From Pseudonocardia sp. KRD291 (GTDB taxonomy: Bacteria > Actinomycetota > Actinomycetes > Mycobacteriales > Pseudonocardiaceae), in assembly GCF_019263595.1 (NCBI RefSeq), contig NZ_JADQDD010000029.1:1-32969 (forward strand): a DNA stretch of 32,969 bases, written 5' to 3'. Positions 6,340 to 14,759 of the stretch are shown here, piece after piece (the stretch's first letter is position 1; every line of letters begins with the position of its first letter). Made by a program: the position numbers and the translations under genes. The notes beneath the pieces are model-generated. The model was not told the origin of the DNA. It saw only the letters and a program-made list of their open reading frames with translations, and made no database searches.

Positions 6340-7200
6340 CTAGCGAAAGATCTCTGCGGTCATCGCGTCTGCGATCTGTCCGATGAGGGATCGTGCCTCT
6401 TCGCCGTTGCTTGTCGAGTCCCAGTACAGCGTGTGGCGCCGCCGGTAAGCCGCGACGCGGTCCGGATCGTCCTCCCGGTACTCGCTCGCTTCGAGCTCGA
6501 CGACGACGGTGGAGTCGTCGGCCCCGTCGAGGTTCTCGAACAGGTCGAAGCTCGCTCCGTAGCGCGACGGCATGGCGGTGTCGATGGGGATGATCCCGAG
6601 CTCGACGGTGGGGAGCCGGGAGAGCTCGCTGAGGTGGTGGAGCTGTTCGCTCATCACGGCCGGCCCGCCGAGGCGGTGCCGCAGCACGGCTTCGGTGAGG
6701 ACGACGCGGATGCGAGTGCCCGGCTCGTACAGAACGCTCTTGCGTTGCAGGCGGGCGGTCACGGCCTGCCCGACATCCTCGGCAGAGAGCCCGAGAACGG
6801 TGCTGAGCAGGTAGGAGGTGTACCCGGCGGTCTGGAAGAGCCCTGGGATCATCGCGTTCTGGAAGACTTTGATCCCGCGGGCGCTGCGCTCAAGTTCGCC
6901 GTAGCTGAGCTGGTGTTGGTGCCAGCCTCGGGAGTGCAGCTTCGTCCAGTCGGTGATCTCCGAGGTGGCTTCGAGCAGGGTTGTGACGTCGTGTCGGGTG
7001 GTCTCGTCGGCGTCGGTGCGGTCCAGCCAGGCCGAGATGAGTTCCTTGTCGGCTCGTGCCTGGCCGGTCCCGTTCTCGACCTTGCTGATCCTGGACTGGG
7101 AGACGCCGAGCAGGTCACCGAGCTGGGTGCCGGTCAGGCCGGCCGCTTTGCGGCAGGCCCGGAGGCGCTCACCCAGTTCCTTCTGCGATGCCCTGCTCAA
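6340..7200 (-). CDS. XRE-family regulator with DUF5753 domain
   Basis: A 286-aa transcriptional regulator. Residues 8-62 form a Cro/CI helix-turn-helix (LGERLRACRKAAGLTGTQLGDLLGVSQSRISKVENG). The rest is DUF5753, with FQNAMIPGLFQTAGYTSYLL, TARLQRKSVLY, AVLRHRLGGPAVMSEQLHHL and YGASFDLFENL. In streptomycetes and relatives this class is commonly paired with a small partner protein (DUF397 or DUF6879) and linked to stress or developmental control. The start is TTG with CGGAGC upstream. It begins 13 bp after the DUF6879 gene in the same operon. The palindromic GAATATTC sites upstream of the operon are candidate targets. Confidence 0.88.
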   Translation of the reverse strand: MSRASQKELGERLRACRKAAGLTGTQLGDLLGVSQSRISKVENGTGQARADKELISAWLDRTDADETTRHDVTTLLEATSEITDWTKLHSRGWHQHQLSYGELERSARGIKVFQNAMIPGLFQTAGYTSYLLSTVLGLSAEDVGQAVTARLQRKSVLYEPGTRIRVVLTEAVLRHRLGGPAVMSEQLHHLSELSRLPTVELGIIPIDTAMPSRYGASFDLFENLDGADDSTVVVELEASEYREDDPDRVAAYRRRHTLYWDSTSNGEEARSLIGQIADAMTAEIFR

Positions 7201-7213
7201 TCAGTGCTCCGTT

Positions 7214-7792
7214 CTAGCCCCGGGCCGTGGCCGGGAGGTTGAGCGGTGGGGGAGGGCCGACAGCGGCGGTGCGCTGGCGGGGGAAGTTGCTCAGGTCGAA
7301 CGCGCCCGCCGCGACGGTCTGTCCGAGCAGCAGATGGCGGATCGCCACGAACGGGGCGACGTCGTGGGCCTGCTCCGCGCCGAGGAACTGCCCGTCCTGG
7401 TCGAAGTGCTGCACGAACACTGTGGTGTCGTCGAAGAGCCAGAAGTCGGGCACGCCCGCCCAAGCCGGGTCGAGCGCCTCGCGGGCGATCGCCTGCACGT
7501 CCTCCCCGGCCGCGACGTTGTCGGGGTAGGCGGCGAACTCGAACCGGGTGTAGTCGGTGACCGGACGTCCCACGACCCGGACGCGGCCGATCGCCGCGCC
7601 GCGGGCGCGCACGTCTTCGACGGTGGCGATCCAGCCGTTGTTCTCGCGAGTTTTACGCCGCAGCGCTTCGCCGCGCAGGAAGGTCGCGATCCGGTCCTCT
7701 TCACCACCGACGGCGTAGACGTCGCGTCCCTCGTAGCGCCAGGCGTAGCGGGTGAACCGGGAGTACATGTCCCCGAGGGTCAGCTCGGTCAT
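7214..7792 (-). CDS. DUF6879-like protein
   Basis: A 192-aa cytoplasmic protein matching the DUF6879 pattern: an N-terminal LRGEAL segment, RVRVVGRPVTDYTRFEF, IAREALDPAWAGVPDFWLFDDTTVFVQHFDQDGQFLGAEQ, and a proline-rich tail. In actinobacteria this family is typically found beside XRE-DUF5753 regulators; the biochemical role is not established. Its ATG overlaps the stop of the preceding 106-aa gene (ATGA), indicating translational coupling, and the regulator follows directly. Confidence 0.75.
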   Translation of the reverse strand: MTELTLGDMYSRFTRYAWRYEGRDVYAVGGEEDRIATFLRGEALRRKTRENNGWIATVEDVRARGAAIGRVRVVGRPVTDYTRFEFAAYPDNVAAGEDVQAIAREALDPAWAGVPDFWLFDDTTVFVQHFDQDGQFLGAEQAHDVAPFVAIRHLLLGQTVAAGAFDLSNFPRQRTAAVGPPPPLNLPATARG

Positions 7793-8109
7793 GCGATCAC
7801 CTTCCCCTGGATCTCAACGAGGGTCTCGTGCGAGGGGAGTCCGATGCTCTGGAGGGCTTCAACGTCGTCGACGACGTCGCCTTCGACGAGCACGGTGCCG
7901 GCCGAGGTCGGCGTGACCGGCCCGGCCCAGCGCAAGGCACCGAGTCGCGCCGCGTGATCCAGCAGCAGCTGCTGAGTCACTTCGGCGAACCTCCGTCCTC
8001 TCGCGGTGCGGTCGCCCTGCACCAGCACGCTGCCCCGGTCGGTCACATACGTCGTCGGGCAGTTCCCGCCCTCACACGACGCTGACACTGCGATGACCTG
8101 AACCTTCAT
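7789..8109 (-). CDS. 106-aa protein of the XRE/DUF6879 unit
   Basis: Small protein (MKVQVIAVSASCEGGNCPTTYVTDRGSVLVQG...) with a Cys-x4-Cys pair near the N-terminus and a second half rich in acidic and hydrophobic residues (SAGTVLVEGDVVDDVEAL). I do not recognise a named family, but small proteins of this look precede DUF6879 genes. The start at 8109 is supported by GGGGAGGCGG right before the ATG; the frame is also open 21 bp upstream. First gene of the three-gene operon. Confidence 0.65.
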   Translation of the reverse strand: MKVQVIAVSASCEGGNCPTTYVTDRGSVLVQGDRTARGRRFAEVTQQLLLDHAARLGALRWAGPVTPTSAGTVLVEGDVVDDVEALQSIGLPSHETLVEIQGKVIA

Positions 8110-8129
8110 TCCGCCTCCCCTGAGCGCCA

Positions 8130-8279
8130 CGAATATTCCAGATACACCTCGAGGCTACGCAGGGACCCCATCTCACGGGAACAGCAAAGGCACAGATGGC
8201 GGCACCTGTGCCCCCGATCCATGCGGCGCTCACCCTAGCATGATTGCGAATATTCGGAATATTCGTTACCTTATAGGTA
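8130..8279. promoter_or_regulatory. Divergent promoter region with repeated GAATATTC operators
   Basis: An AT-rich stretch between divergent operons. CGAATATTC occurs at 8130-8138, just upstream of the 106-aa gene, and again as a perfect inverted repeat CGAATATTC-G-GAATATTCG at 8247-8265. A second palindrome TACCT-TAT-AGGTA lies at 8267-8279. A possible rightward promoter is TTGCGA (8244-8249), a 17-bp spacer and TACCTT (8267-8272), with the palindrome filling the spacer. The likely ligand is the XRE-DUF5753 regulator; this is inferred from position only. Confidence 0.5.
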
Positions 8280-8371
8280 TCGAAACCTTCGGCGGTCCTG
8301 GCCGGTGTGTCACCACCGGCCAGGACCTGGACGGACCGCAACCCCGAGCGCTCAAGCCAGGAGAACGATCC

Positions 8372-8521
8372 ATGCGCAGTCTCTCGCGCCCGTCGCACCG
8401 CGTCCCGCGCGGTCACCGACGGGCCCAGCCCAGCCGCGGCACCCGCTTCGCCGCCGCGTCCACGCCGCGCACCCCGACCAGAGCCGGTGGCCACCCTGCG
8501 CTGTCCGGAGTCCCGGCGTGA
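8372..8521 (+). CDS. 49-aa basic protein, first gene of transfer operon
   Basis: A short Arg/Pro/Ser-rich reading frame (MRSLSRPSHRVPRGHRR...) with AGGAGA at a good distance from the ATG. Its TGA overlaps the GTG of the next gene (GTGA). It is probably translated, perhaps only to couple translation; the function is unknown. Confidence 0.45.
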   Translation: MRSLSRPSHRVPRGHRRAQPSRGTRFAAASTPRTPTRAGGHPALSGVPA

Positions 8522-8883
8522 GGCGCCGCCAGCACGGCGCCGGGCGCCGCGGTGCGCGGCTCTCGGTACATGCGCGGTCGATCCCGGTGACCGCCGCCGG
8601 CGACGGCGTCGAGCACGAGGTCACCGACGAGGCGATCGGCGGCGGACACCCCGGTGGCCGCTACCAGACGCTCTGTGGCGAGCTCATCGCTCCGGCCGCG
8701 CTGACCGAGCCGCCCGGCAGGCCCTGCCCCGGGTGCGCGGTGGAGCTGACCCCGTTGCCGGAGCTGATCTCGGCCGACAGCCACGTCCAGCGTCGCGCCC
8801 TGGCCCCCTGGCTGCACGACCTGACCGCACGCACCAACCGGCTCGCCATCCGCGAGGCGGTGATCCCCGATGTCGCAGCCTGA
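8518..8883 (+). CDS. Small Cys-motif protein of the transfer operon
   Basis: A 121-aa protein with a basic N-terminus and a central GGRYQTLCGELIAPAALTEPPGRPCPGC motif (Cys...CxxC), which resembles the short zinc-knuckle-like proteins found next to DUF2637 and coupling-protein genes on actinobacterial conjugative elements. I cannot give a biochemical role. The start is GTG overlapping the previous stop, and its end overlaps the next gene by 14 bp (ATGTCGCAGCCTGA). It sits in the same operon as the coupling ATPase. Confidence 0.6.
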   Translation: MRRRQHGAGRRGARLSVHARSIPVTAAGDGVEHEVTDEAIGGGHPGGRYQTLCGELIAPAALTEPPGRPCPGCAVELTPLPELISADSHVQRRALAPWLHDLTARTNRLAIREAVIPDVAA

Positions 8884-10189
8884 CCAGACGGCCGCTACCC
8901 CAGCCCCGTGGCGGGACGGGCGCGCCGAGCGGATCCGCGCCGCGGCCGAGGCCGAGCAGGCCCGCGCCGTCGCCGAGGCGACGCGTGCGAAGACCGCGCA
9001 GCGATCCGAGCGGGCACGCGCCCAGCTCGCCGCCGACCGCTCCGAACAGCGCGCGGCCGCGGCGGCCCGGCGCCGGGCCGCGGTGCGTGCCGGCGTCCGC
9101 GCTGTGCTCGGGGAGCTGCCGTCGGTGGCCGGGTTCGTGGCCTGTGTGGCGCCGACCCTGATCGCGACCCGCGGACAGCTGGAGTTCGCCCGCACCCAGA
9201 TGCAGCTCGGCTCGATGTCGGTGCTGCTGCCCGCGATGCTCGAAGGCGCAGCCTGGCTGCTGGCCTGGCGCCGGCACCAGGCCGTCTCAGCGGGGGAACC
9301 GGCAGGCCGGCTCACCGCGGGGGTGTGGCTACTGGCCGCGGTCGCGGCCTCGCTCAACCTCTGGCACGGCGCGACCGGACCCGGCGGCCTGCAGGTCGGC
9401 GTCGCCTACGCCCTCGCAAGCCTCGTCGGGTTCGCACTCGTCGAACTGCTCGTCGGGCACCAGCGCCGCGCCCGCGCCTCCGCCGACCGCACCCGGCGCC
9501 CGCGGGGCCTACTGATCGGGCTCGCCCGGCTACTGCGCTACCCGCTGCTGTCCTGGGCGGCGTGGTCCCGTCGAGTCGAGCTGGGTCCCGGTGCTGACGC
9601 CGGCGAGGCCTGGGGGCAGGCCTGGCGCGACCGGTTCGGCGTCGAGCTGGGCGCGGACGCGATCGCGCGCCGCCGCGGCCGCGCCGGGATGCGCGCCGCC
9701 CGCCGAACAGCGGGCGCAGCTCCGGGGGCAGGCGCCGCAAGCTCGGGACACGGTGTCGTGCCCTCGGATGGGCAGGGCGATCAGGGATCCGCTCCGGACA
9801 CAGGCGGCGTCGAAGACGACGGCTCGCGCCCGGGGACGGGGGAGCGCTGCGGTGGGGACCGATGCCCGCCTCGCGAGCTCCCCGACACCGGCGGGGACGA
9901 CGAGGCGGCTGAGTCCGGCGCCGAGCCGAGCGGTTCCGGGGACGCGCGGGTTGAGGAGCTGGCGGAGCTGGTGGTGGCCGGGTGCCCGGTCACCGGGGAA
10001 CAGGCCGGGGCGATGTATGCGGTGTCCTCCCGCACCGGTCGCCGTCTCCTGGCCAGGGCCCAGACCCTGCTCAGCGAGTCCGGGCGCGACCCGGAGCCAC
10101 CCGATGGCCCCGGCTCGGGCGCGGCCGCGCAACAGCCCAAGCCGCTGGCGCTTGTCGCCGCGCCGGCCGAGCTGGGGGTAGGGGCATGA
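8870..10189 (+). CDS. DUF2637-like membrane protein (Spd/transfer-associated)
   Basis: A 439-aa protein. Residues 15-78 are an Ala/Arg/Glu-rich coiled coil. Four membrane segments follow, at about 85-100, 115-133, 148-165 and 174-196. A long acidic Gly/Ser linker leads to a C-terminal helix-turn-helix-like stretch (EELAELVVAGCPVTGEQAGAMYAVSSRTGRRLLARAQ). The membrane part resembles DUF2637/SpdB-type proteins of actinobacterial plasmids and integrative elements, which are linked to intramycelial spread or transfer. It ends in an ATGA overlap with the coupling ATPase, so the two are probably made together and may work at the same membrane site. Confidence 0.65.
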   Translation: MSQPDQTAATPAPWRDGRAERIRAAAEAEQARAVAEATRAKTAQRSERARAQLAADRSEQRAAAAARRRAAVRAGVRAVLGELPSVAGFVACVAPTLIATRGQLEFARTQMQLGSMSVLLPAMLEGAAWLLAWRRHQAVSAGEPAGRLTAGVWLLAAVAASLNLWHGATGPGGLQVGVAYALASLVGFALVELLVGHQRRARASADRTRRPRGLLIGLARLLRYPLLSWAAWSRRVELGPGADAGEAWGQAWRDRFGVELGADAIARRRGRAGMRAARRTAGAAPGAGAASSGHGVVPSDGQGDQGSAPDTGGVEDDGSRPGTGERCGGDRCPPRELPDTGGDDEAAESGAEPSGSGDARVEELAELVVAGCPVTGEQAGAMYAVSSRTGRRLLARAQTLLSESGRDPEPPDGPGSGAAAQQPKPLALVAAPAELGVGA

Positions 10190-12207
10190 CGCGCACAGAA
10201 CTGCACACCGTCACGCCGAGCAACGACCTCACCCCAGCACCCGGAGAGACGCTCTCGGTGGCCTCGCGCACTCGCCGTCGGCTGCTGGGCGCGATCTCAT
10301 CGGGGCTCGGTACGGCCTGGTGGGAGGCGCTGTGGCCGAGCGTCCGGGCGGCTGTCGCTTCCCCGGGGTGGGCGCAGCTCACCATCGCGCTCTCCGGCGC
10401 CGTACGCCGCGCGAGGGTCCAGATCTGCGCGTGGGCCCTGCTCGCGCTCGGTGTGACCGTCTGCGTGCTGGTCGGGCCGGCGGTGACGGACAACCCGGTG
10501 ATCGCCGCGGCGCTCGATGTGTTCTGGGCGCTGGGCCTGTTCCTCGGTGTGGCAGGTGGGGCGGTCGCGGCCGTCCCGTTCGCCCGGGCTCTCTACGGGC
10601 ACACTGTGCGTGGTCGGGTTCGTACCCGCTACGGGCTCGACGGCTGGGCGAGCTGGTGGGAGCTGCACCGCTCCCTGTCCGCGGCCGCGGTGCGCCGCAG
10701 CGCGGTCGAGACCCGCCCGAGCCTGGCGCCGCGCGTGACCCGGGAACTGCCCGACGGCGCCCGCAGCAAGCCGGTGCCCGCCATGGTGGCCCGGCTCCCG
10801 GTGGGCGAGTGCGGGACGTGGCTGGGCCGCTCGACGGTCGGCCCGGTCCGCGGAACCGACTGCTACGCCGGCAAGAAAGACGTCGTCGGGCTGGTGGCGC
10901 CACCGCAGACCGGCAAGACCGCCCTGCTGGGCCATCACGTGCTCGATCACTGCGGGCCGGCCGTGGTGACCTCGACCAAGACCGAGCTGTTCGACCTGTG
11001 CGCGGGCGGGCGGGCTCGCCGCGGCCCGGTGTACCTGTTCAACCCGGAGAATCTCGGCGGGCTGGGATCGACGGTGTGGTGGAACCCGGTCCGCGGCTGC
11101 GCGGACCCGATGACGGCCCAGCTCCGTGCCGGGCACCTCGTCGGCGCGACAGCCGGGAGCAGCGACAAGGGCGACGACCGCTGGGACGAGTGGGCCACCG
11201 CCGTGCTGCGCTCGCTGCTGATCGCCGCAGACGTCTACGGCCGGGACATGACCACCGTGGCGCACTGGATCTTCAACCCGCTCGCCAAGCCCGGCCAGGG
11301 CGGCGCCGGGGAGGCCCTGGACCTGCTGCGCCGCGCCCCGGCCGGCCGCGTGCCGTGGGGATCCGCGGAGTCACTGCGCCAGGTACTGGCCAGCGACGCA
11401 CGCAAGACCGTCGACTCGATCTTCCTCACGTTGAGCCGGGCGGTGCAGTTCATGACCGACCCCGACATCGCCGCCCTGGTCACCCCGAGCACCGACCGCC
11501 CGGGATTCGACGCGCACCATTTCCTGACCGCCCCGGTGCCGGACGAGGACGCCGTGTGGCCGACGATCTTCCTGGTGGGCTCCGAACGCGAGGGAGCCTC
11601 GATCGGGCCGCTGCTGGCCGCGTTCACCGGCTACGTGTTCGAGTCCGCCAAACAGGCCGCAGCCACCCGGACCCGGCGCCGCCTCGACCCGCCACTGGGG
11701 ATGTTCCTCGACGAGGCCGCTCTGATCAGCCCGGTCCCGCTCGACCGGTGGGCACCGGACGCGGGCGGCCGCGGGATCCATATCGAGTGGACCGTGCAGT
11801 CCTGGTCGCAGCTGGCCGGGCGGTGGGGCAACGACGGCGCGGACACGATCTGGAACAGCACCAACGCCAAGGTCCTCTACGGCGGCACGACCCTCGACGA
11901 CGACCTCGACGCAATCTCCTCGCTGTGCGGGCGACGCCAGGAACGCGTCACCCAGCCCGACGGCACCGAGCGCTACGAACGGGTCCCGGTGTGCCCGCCC
12001 GACCGGCTCCGGGTCCTGCCGCAGTGGCATGCCCTGCTGATCTACCGCGAGACCCCGGCCACCATTGTCCGGATCACGCCGGTCTGGAAGCGCCGCGACC
12101 TGCTGCCCCCACCGGTCACGGCGACGATCCAACCGATGTCGACCAACCGGCCCGCACCACCACCGGGGCAGCAGCCCGACAGTCCACAGGCGCCCGCCGC
12201 GGCCTGA
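10186..12207 (+). CDS. Type IV coupling protein (VirD4/TraG-like ATPase)
   Basis: A 673-aa conjugative coupling ATPase that would bring the relaxase-DNA complex to the transfer channel. Two N-terminal membrane helices lie at about residues 80-100 and 107-132. The P-loop APPQTGKTALL is at 238-248 and Walker B GMFLDEAALIS at 505-515; STKTELFD, GSTVWWNP and VQSWSQLAGRWG are typical of the TraG/TraD core. The C-terminus is proline-rich. The ATG overlaps the preceding stop (ATGA). Unlike the streptomycete TraB/FtsK system, this is the VirD4 type, which normally works with a relaxase. The only relaxase trace here is the broken one at 13223-13852. Confidence 0.88.
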   Translation: MTRTELHTVTPSNDLTPAPGETLSVASRTRRRLLGAISSGLGTAWWEALWPSVRAAVASPGWAQLTIALSGAVRRARVQICAWALLALGVTVCVLVGPAVTDNPVIAAALDVFWALGLFLGVAGGAVAAVPFARALYGHTVRGRVRTRYGLDGWASWWELHRSLSAAAVRRSAVETRPSLAPRVTRELPDGARSKPVPAMVARLPVGECGTWLGRSTVGPVRGTDCYAGKKDVVGLVAPPQTGKTALLGHHVLDHCGPAVVTSTKTELFDLCAGGRARRGPVYLFNPENLGGLGSTVWWNPVRGCADPMTAQLRAGHLVGATAGSSDKGDDRWDEWATAVLRSLLIAADVYGRDMTTVAHWIFNPLAKPGQGGAGEALDLLRRAPAGRVPWGSAESLRQVLASDARKTVDSIFLTLSRAVQFMTDPDIAALVTPSTDRPGFDAHHFLTAPVPDEDAVWPTIFLVGSEREGASIGPLLAAFTGYVFESAKQAAATRTRRRLDPPLGMFLDEAALISPVPLDRWAPDAGGRGIHIEWTVQSWSQLAGRWGNDGADTIWNSTNAKVLYGGTTLDDDLDAISSLCGRRQERVTQPDGTERYERVPVCPPDRLRVLPQWHALLIYRETPATIVRITPVWKRRDLLPPPVTATIQPMSTNRPAPPPGQQPDSPQAPAAA

Positions 12208-12234
12208 CCGGCGATCGCCCCGCTCGTTCTCGGT

Positions 12235-12265
12235 AGCGTGCCGACGCCCACCGCGTCGGCACGCT
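12235..12265. terminator. 13-bp stem hairpin after the coupling-protein gene
   Basis: AGCGTGCCGACGC and GCGTCGGCACGCT form a perfect 13-bp stem around a 5-nt loop, 28 bp after the stop. It is probably an intrinsic terminator without a T-run, or a processing hairpin before the next gene. Confidence 0.6.
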
Positions 12266-12311
12266 GCACCATCCGAGCACCACATCTCGTCCAACAGGGG
12301 AGAGCACGTAC

Positions 12312-13226
12312 GTGAGCACCAGCGACGGTCCCGCCGACCCGGCCGACGCCGACGGCAACAACACCGGCAACGGCACTGCGGGGAGCCGCGAGGAGCGGGT
12401 GTGGCGTCGCCGGCTCGGCGAGCTGATCGGCGAGGTCAGACGCGACGGGCAACAGACCTCCGACCAGGTCGGCCGCGTCGCCCAACAGGTCGTCGACCTC
12501 ATCCACGAGGTCTCGCGGCTGTCTCCCCGCGTCGACGACCTCGACACCAGCGTTGCCGCGCTCGCCAGCGCCCTCGAGACTCCCGGAACAGACAACGGCG
12601 ACGACCCCGCCCTGGAACTCACACCGGCGACCCGGTGGTCGCAGCTCTCTCGCCAGGACAAGCACGTCGCCTGGGACGCCCTCGGCGGCTGGGTCGCAGA
12701 GGTCCTCAACCCCGAGTACCGCCTCACCCGGGTAGAGCTGCCCGACTGCTGGCCCGTCCACCCTCGCGCGGTCCGCGAGCTCGCGTGGCTGCGGACCCTG
12801 CACATCGCCACCACCGCCACCGGCGTCCGCCCCGAGATCGTCGCCGAATGGCACACCCGCTGGCTCCCCGCCGCGATCACCAACATTGCCATGACGATCG
12901 ACCCCCGCGAGTGCGCGCCCGGCCGGCACCGCCGCACCGAACACGAACGCCGCCAGCACGAGATCGCCCTGGAAGACGCCGCACGCGAAGGACGCATGGC
13001 GCCGCAGCTGACGAACGAGCGCGGCCCGGACCGGCCCCGCTACCTCCCCGAGCGCTTCCCACCCCGGCGCAACGACGATGACGAGCTGTTCGCTCCCGGC
13101 GCGCCGAGTCGCCCTGCGTCTCTCGACGCGGCTACACCACCGCCGCCGAGCACCCCTGACGACTGGCGCGAGTACTTCCTCGACGCCCGCCTCGCCGACA
13201 TCGGCGAGGGCATCAACGACAGTTAG
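12312..13226 (+). CDS. DUF4913-like protein
   Basis: A 304-aa protein. The N-terminal ~25 residues are low complexity. A coiled coil (about 28-90: RVWRRRLGELIGEVRRDGQQTSDQVGRVAQQVVDLIHEV) follows. A middle domain has WVAEVLNPEYRLTRVELPDCWPVHPRAVRELAWLRTL and VAEWHTRWLPAAITNI...CAPGRH, matching the W-x-HP-x(2)-V-x-EL pattern of DUF4913, a family common on actinobacterial plasmids. The tail is proline-rich. The function is unknown; position after the coupling protein suggests a transfer accessory. The start is GTG with GGGGAG upstream. Its end overlaps that of the convergent relaxase remnant. Confidence 0.6.
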   Translation: MSTSDGPADPADADGNNTGNGTAGSREERVWRRRLGELIGEVRRDGQQTSDQVGRVAQQVVDLIHEVSRLSPRVDDLDTSVAALASALETPGTDNGDDPALELTPATRWSQLSRQDKHVAWDALGGWVAEVLNPEYRLTRVELPDCWPVHPRAVRELAWLRTLHIATTATGVRPEIVAEWHTRWLPAAITNIAMTIDPRECAPGRHRRTEHERRQHEIALEDAAREGRMAPQLTNERGPDRPRYLPERFPPRRNDDDELFAPGAPSRPASLDAATPPPPSTPDDWREYFLDARLADIGEGINDS

Positions 13227-13852
13227 TAGCTCCGCTCCACGGCGGACCCGGCTACAGCCGCCACGGCCTGCTCGACCAGGTAGGGGCGTCGTGCGGCGGG
13301 GACACCGAGGTCTCCGGCCGGGCCGAGGGCGGTCTCGGCGATCTCGATCCGCTGCCCGAGAGTGAGGTCCCGGCGCACCCCGGCTGGCGACGGGCCGTGC
13401 GCCAGCGCGGTGGCCACCGCCGCCTCTATCCAGCCGGGTTCGGCACTGGGCGGCGAGGGCTGCGCGTCGTCGCTGGCTGCCGCGGCGTGCACCGCAGCCA
13501 GGGCCTGCCCGAGATCGTTGTGGTGCTCGCGAATCCAACCTTGCAGCGCCGCGTCCCGGTTCTCGGGGTCTGGGCACTCGGTGGTCTCGTCGCCGGCGCC
13601 GTAGGGTTTTAGACCCGGTTGCGCCTCTCCCGGCGCCTGGTGACGGAGCTGGCGTCGGCGTCGTGAAGCCCGCGCCTGCAGGTCGGCCCCGACGCCTGCG
13701 ATCTGGCGTCGCCCGTGGTCGTCGACGCAGAACCGCACGCCGAGGGCTTCGGTGAGCAACTGCTCGAGCGCCCGGTCATAAACTGCGGCGAGCCCGGAGT
13801 TGATGGTGGCGATGCCGCGCCCGTCGAGCGCTCCGACCCGCCCGTCGTCGGT
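13223..13852 (-). pseudogene. Relaxase C-terminal remnant cut by an IS element
   Basis: The - strand from the IS boundary codes DGRVGALDGRGIATINSGLAAVYDRALEQLLTEALGVRFCVDDHGRRQIAGV, followed by DLQARASRRRRQLRHQ. This resembles the segment of TrwC/TraI (MobF) relaxases where HxxxLxxELTxxLGVxW...IxGV precedes a kinase-like RR helix. The catalytic N-terminus and any helicase region are absent; about 120 further residues of unrecognised sequence follow to a TAG stop. The first possible start in the frame is a TTG at 13759, so the remaining piece could still be made. It is convergent with the DUF4913 gene. The family assignment is tentative. Confidence 0.5.
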
Positions 13853-14540
13853 TGAACCGCCCCGGGATTGATGGAGGCTCTGAGGTGCCCCGGAGCCAGC
13901 GGAGTCGCGTGGTTGGAATCTTTAGGCCACGACGATCTTGTGTCTCGAACTCTAGCGGCGAGAGCCAACCCAGTGCGCTGTGCCGACGGCGCCGGTTGTG
14001 CCAGATCTCGAGGTATTCAAAGATCGCGTTCGCCAGCTCGATCCGTGTCTTCCACCGTCGCCGGTCGAGCACCTCGACCTGCATCCGCGACCAGAACGAC
14101 TCGATCACGGCATTGTCGAAGCAGTCCGCGATGCTGCCCATCGACGGCACCAGCCCGGAGGCCTTGGCCCGGTCGGTGAAGGCCCATGATCCGCCCTGCT
14201 GGGTCCCGCGGTCGGAGTGGATCACCGTCCCGGGCGGCGGGGTGCGAGACTCGATCGCCATCCCGAGCGCGTTCGTGACTAGCCCTGCGGTCGGCGAGGC
14301 GTCGATCGACCACCCGACGACCCGCCGCGAGTACACATCCAAGACGACGGCGCAGTACACCGTGCCCTCACGGGTCGGGTGCTCGATGTCAGTGGCCCAC
14401 AACTGGTTCGGCCCCGAGCGGGCGAAGTCTCGGTCCACCAGGTCCTTCGCGATCAGGTCCGGGCGCGGACGCTTCCATCGTGGACGTCCGGTGACACCGC
14501 GAATGTCGTTGCGGGCCATCAGCATCTCGACCGCGTTGTG
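13776..14540 (-). pseudogene. IS3 orfB transposase remnant
   Basis: DDE transposase with the triad visible: D in LWATDIEHP, D in IHSDRGTQQGG and E in NAVIESFWSRMQ, plus the closing HNRRRRHSALGWLSPLEFE. The start of orfB before AVEMLMARNDIRGV is lost. At the other end the frame runs straight through the terminal repeat into the relaxase region. In the next frame LEFE would be followed by a short tail and TAA at about 13922, so a frameshift has probably extended the C-terminus. Not expected to be active. Confidence 0.7.
13853..14540 (-). mobile_element. IS3-family element, truncated
   Basis: The left end starts TGAACCGCCCCGGG...GGAGGCTC, as in actinobacterial IS3-family terminal repeats I know, exactly where the relaxase frame is interrupted. 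The interior is an orfB transposase. OrfA, the first third of orfB and the other terminal repeat are missing: homology stops at about 14540, where a resolvase fragment begins. No flanking target duplication can be assigned. Confidence 0.65.
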
Positions 14541-14559
14541 CCGTGCCCGGCAGGAATCG

Positions 14560-14744
14560 GGGTGCCCGCCGTGGCCGTTGGGCGCGGGGGGCAGAAGCCC
14601 AAGCTCGGTCCGCGACAGGCTCGGCTGGCCCAGGAGATGTACGAAGCAGGCCAGCTCACAGTCGCCGAGATCGCCGCCGAATTCGGCGTCACCCGCCCCA
14701 CGATCAGTGGCGTCCACCAAGGTGGTGTGCGACCGGCCCGGTGA
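14560..14744 (+). pseudogene. Serine resolvase C-terminal HTH remnant
   Basis: Codes GRGGQKPKLGPRQARLAQEMYEAG then LTVAEIAAEFGVTRPTIS, the DNA-binding C-terminal domain of resolvase/invertase serine recombinases. The catalytic domain is missing because the truncated IS3 element lies immediately upstream on the opposite strand. The end runs into the IS256-type element. Confidence 0.65.
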
Positions 14745-14759
14745 CGGGCGTGGCGTCGA

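Noticed and set aside
10320..12236. 638-codon + strand frame inside the coupling-protein gene
   Set aside because: Alternate frame of a gene with intact P-loop and Walker B; Arg/Pro-rich shadow.
12042..13577. 511-codon - strand frame
   Set aside because: Opposite the coupling-protein end and the DUF4913 gene; Arg/Gly/Val composition of an antisense frame.
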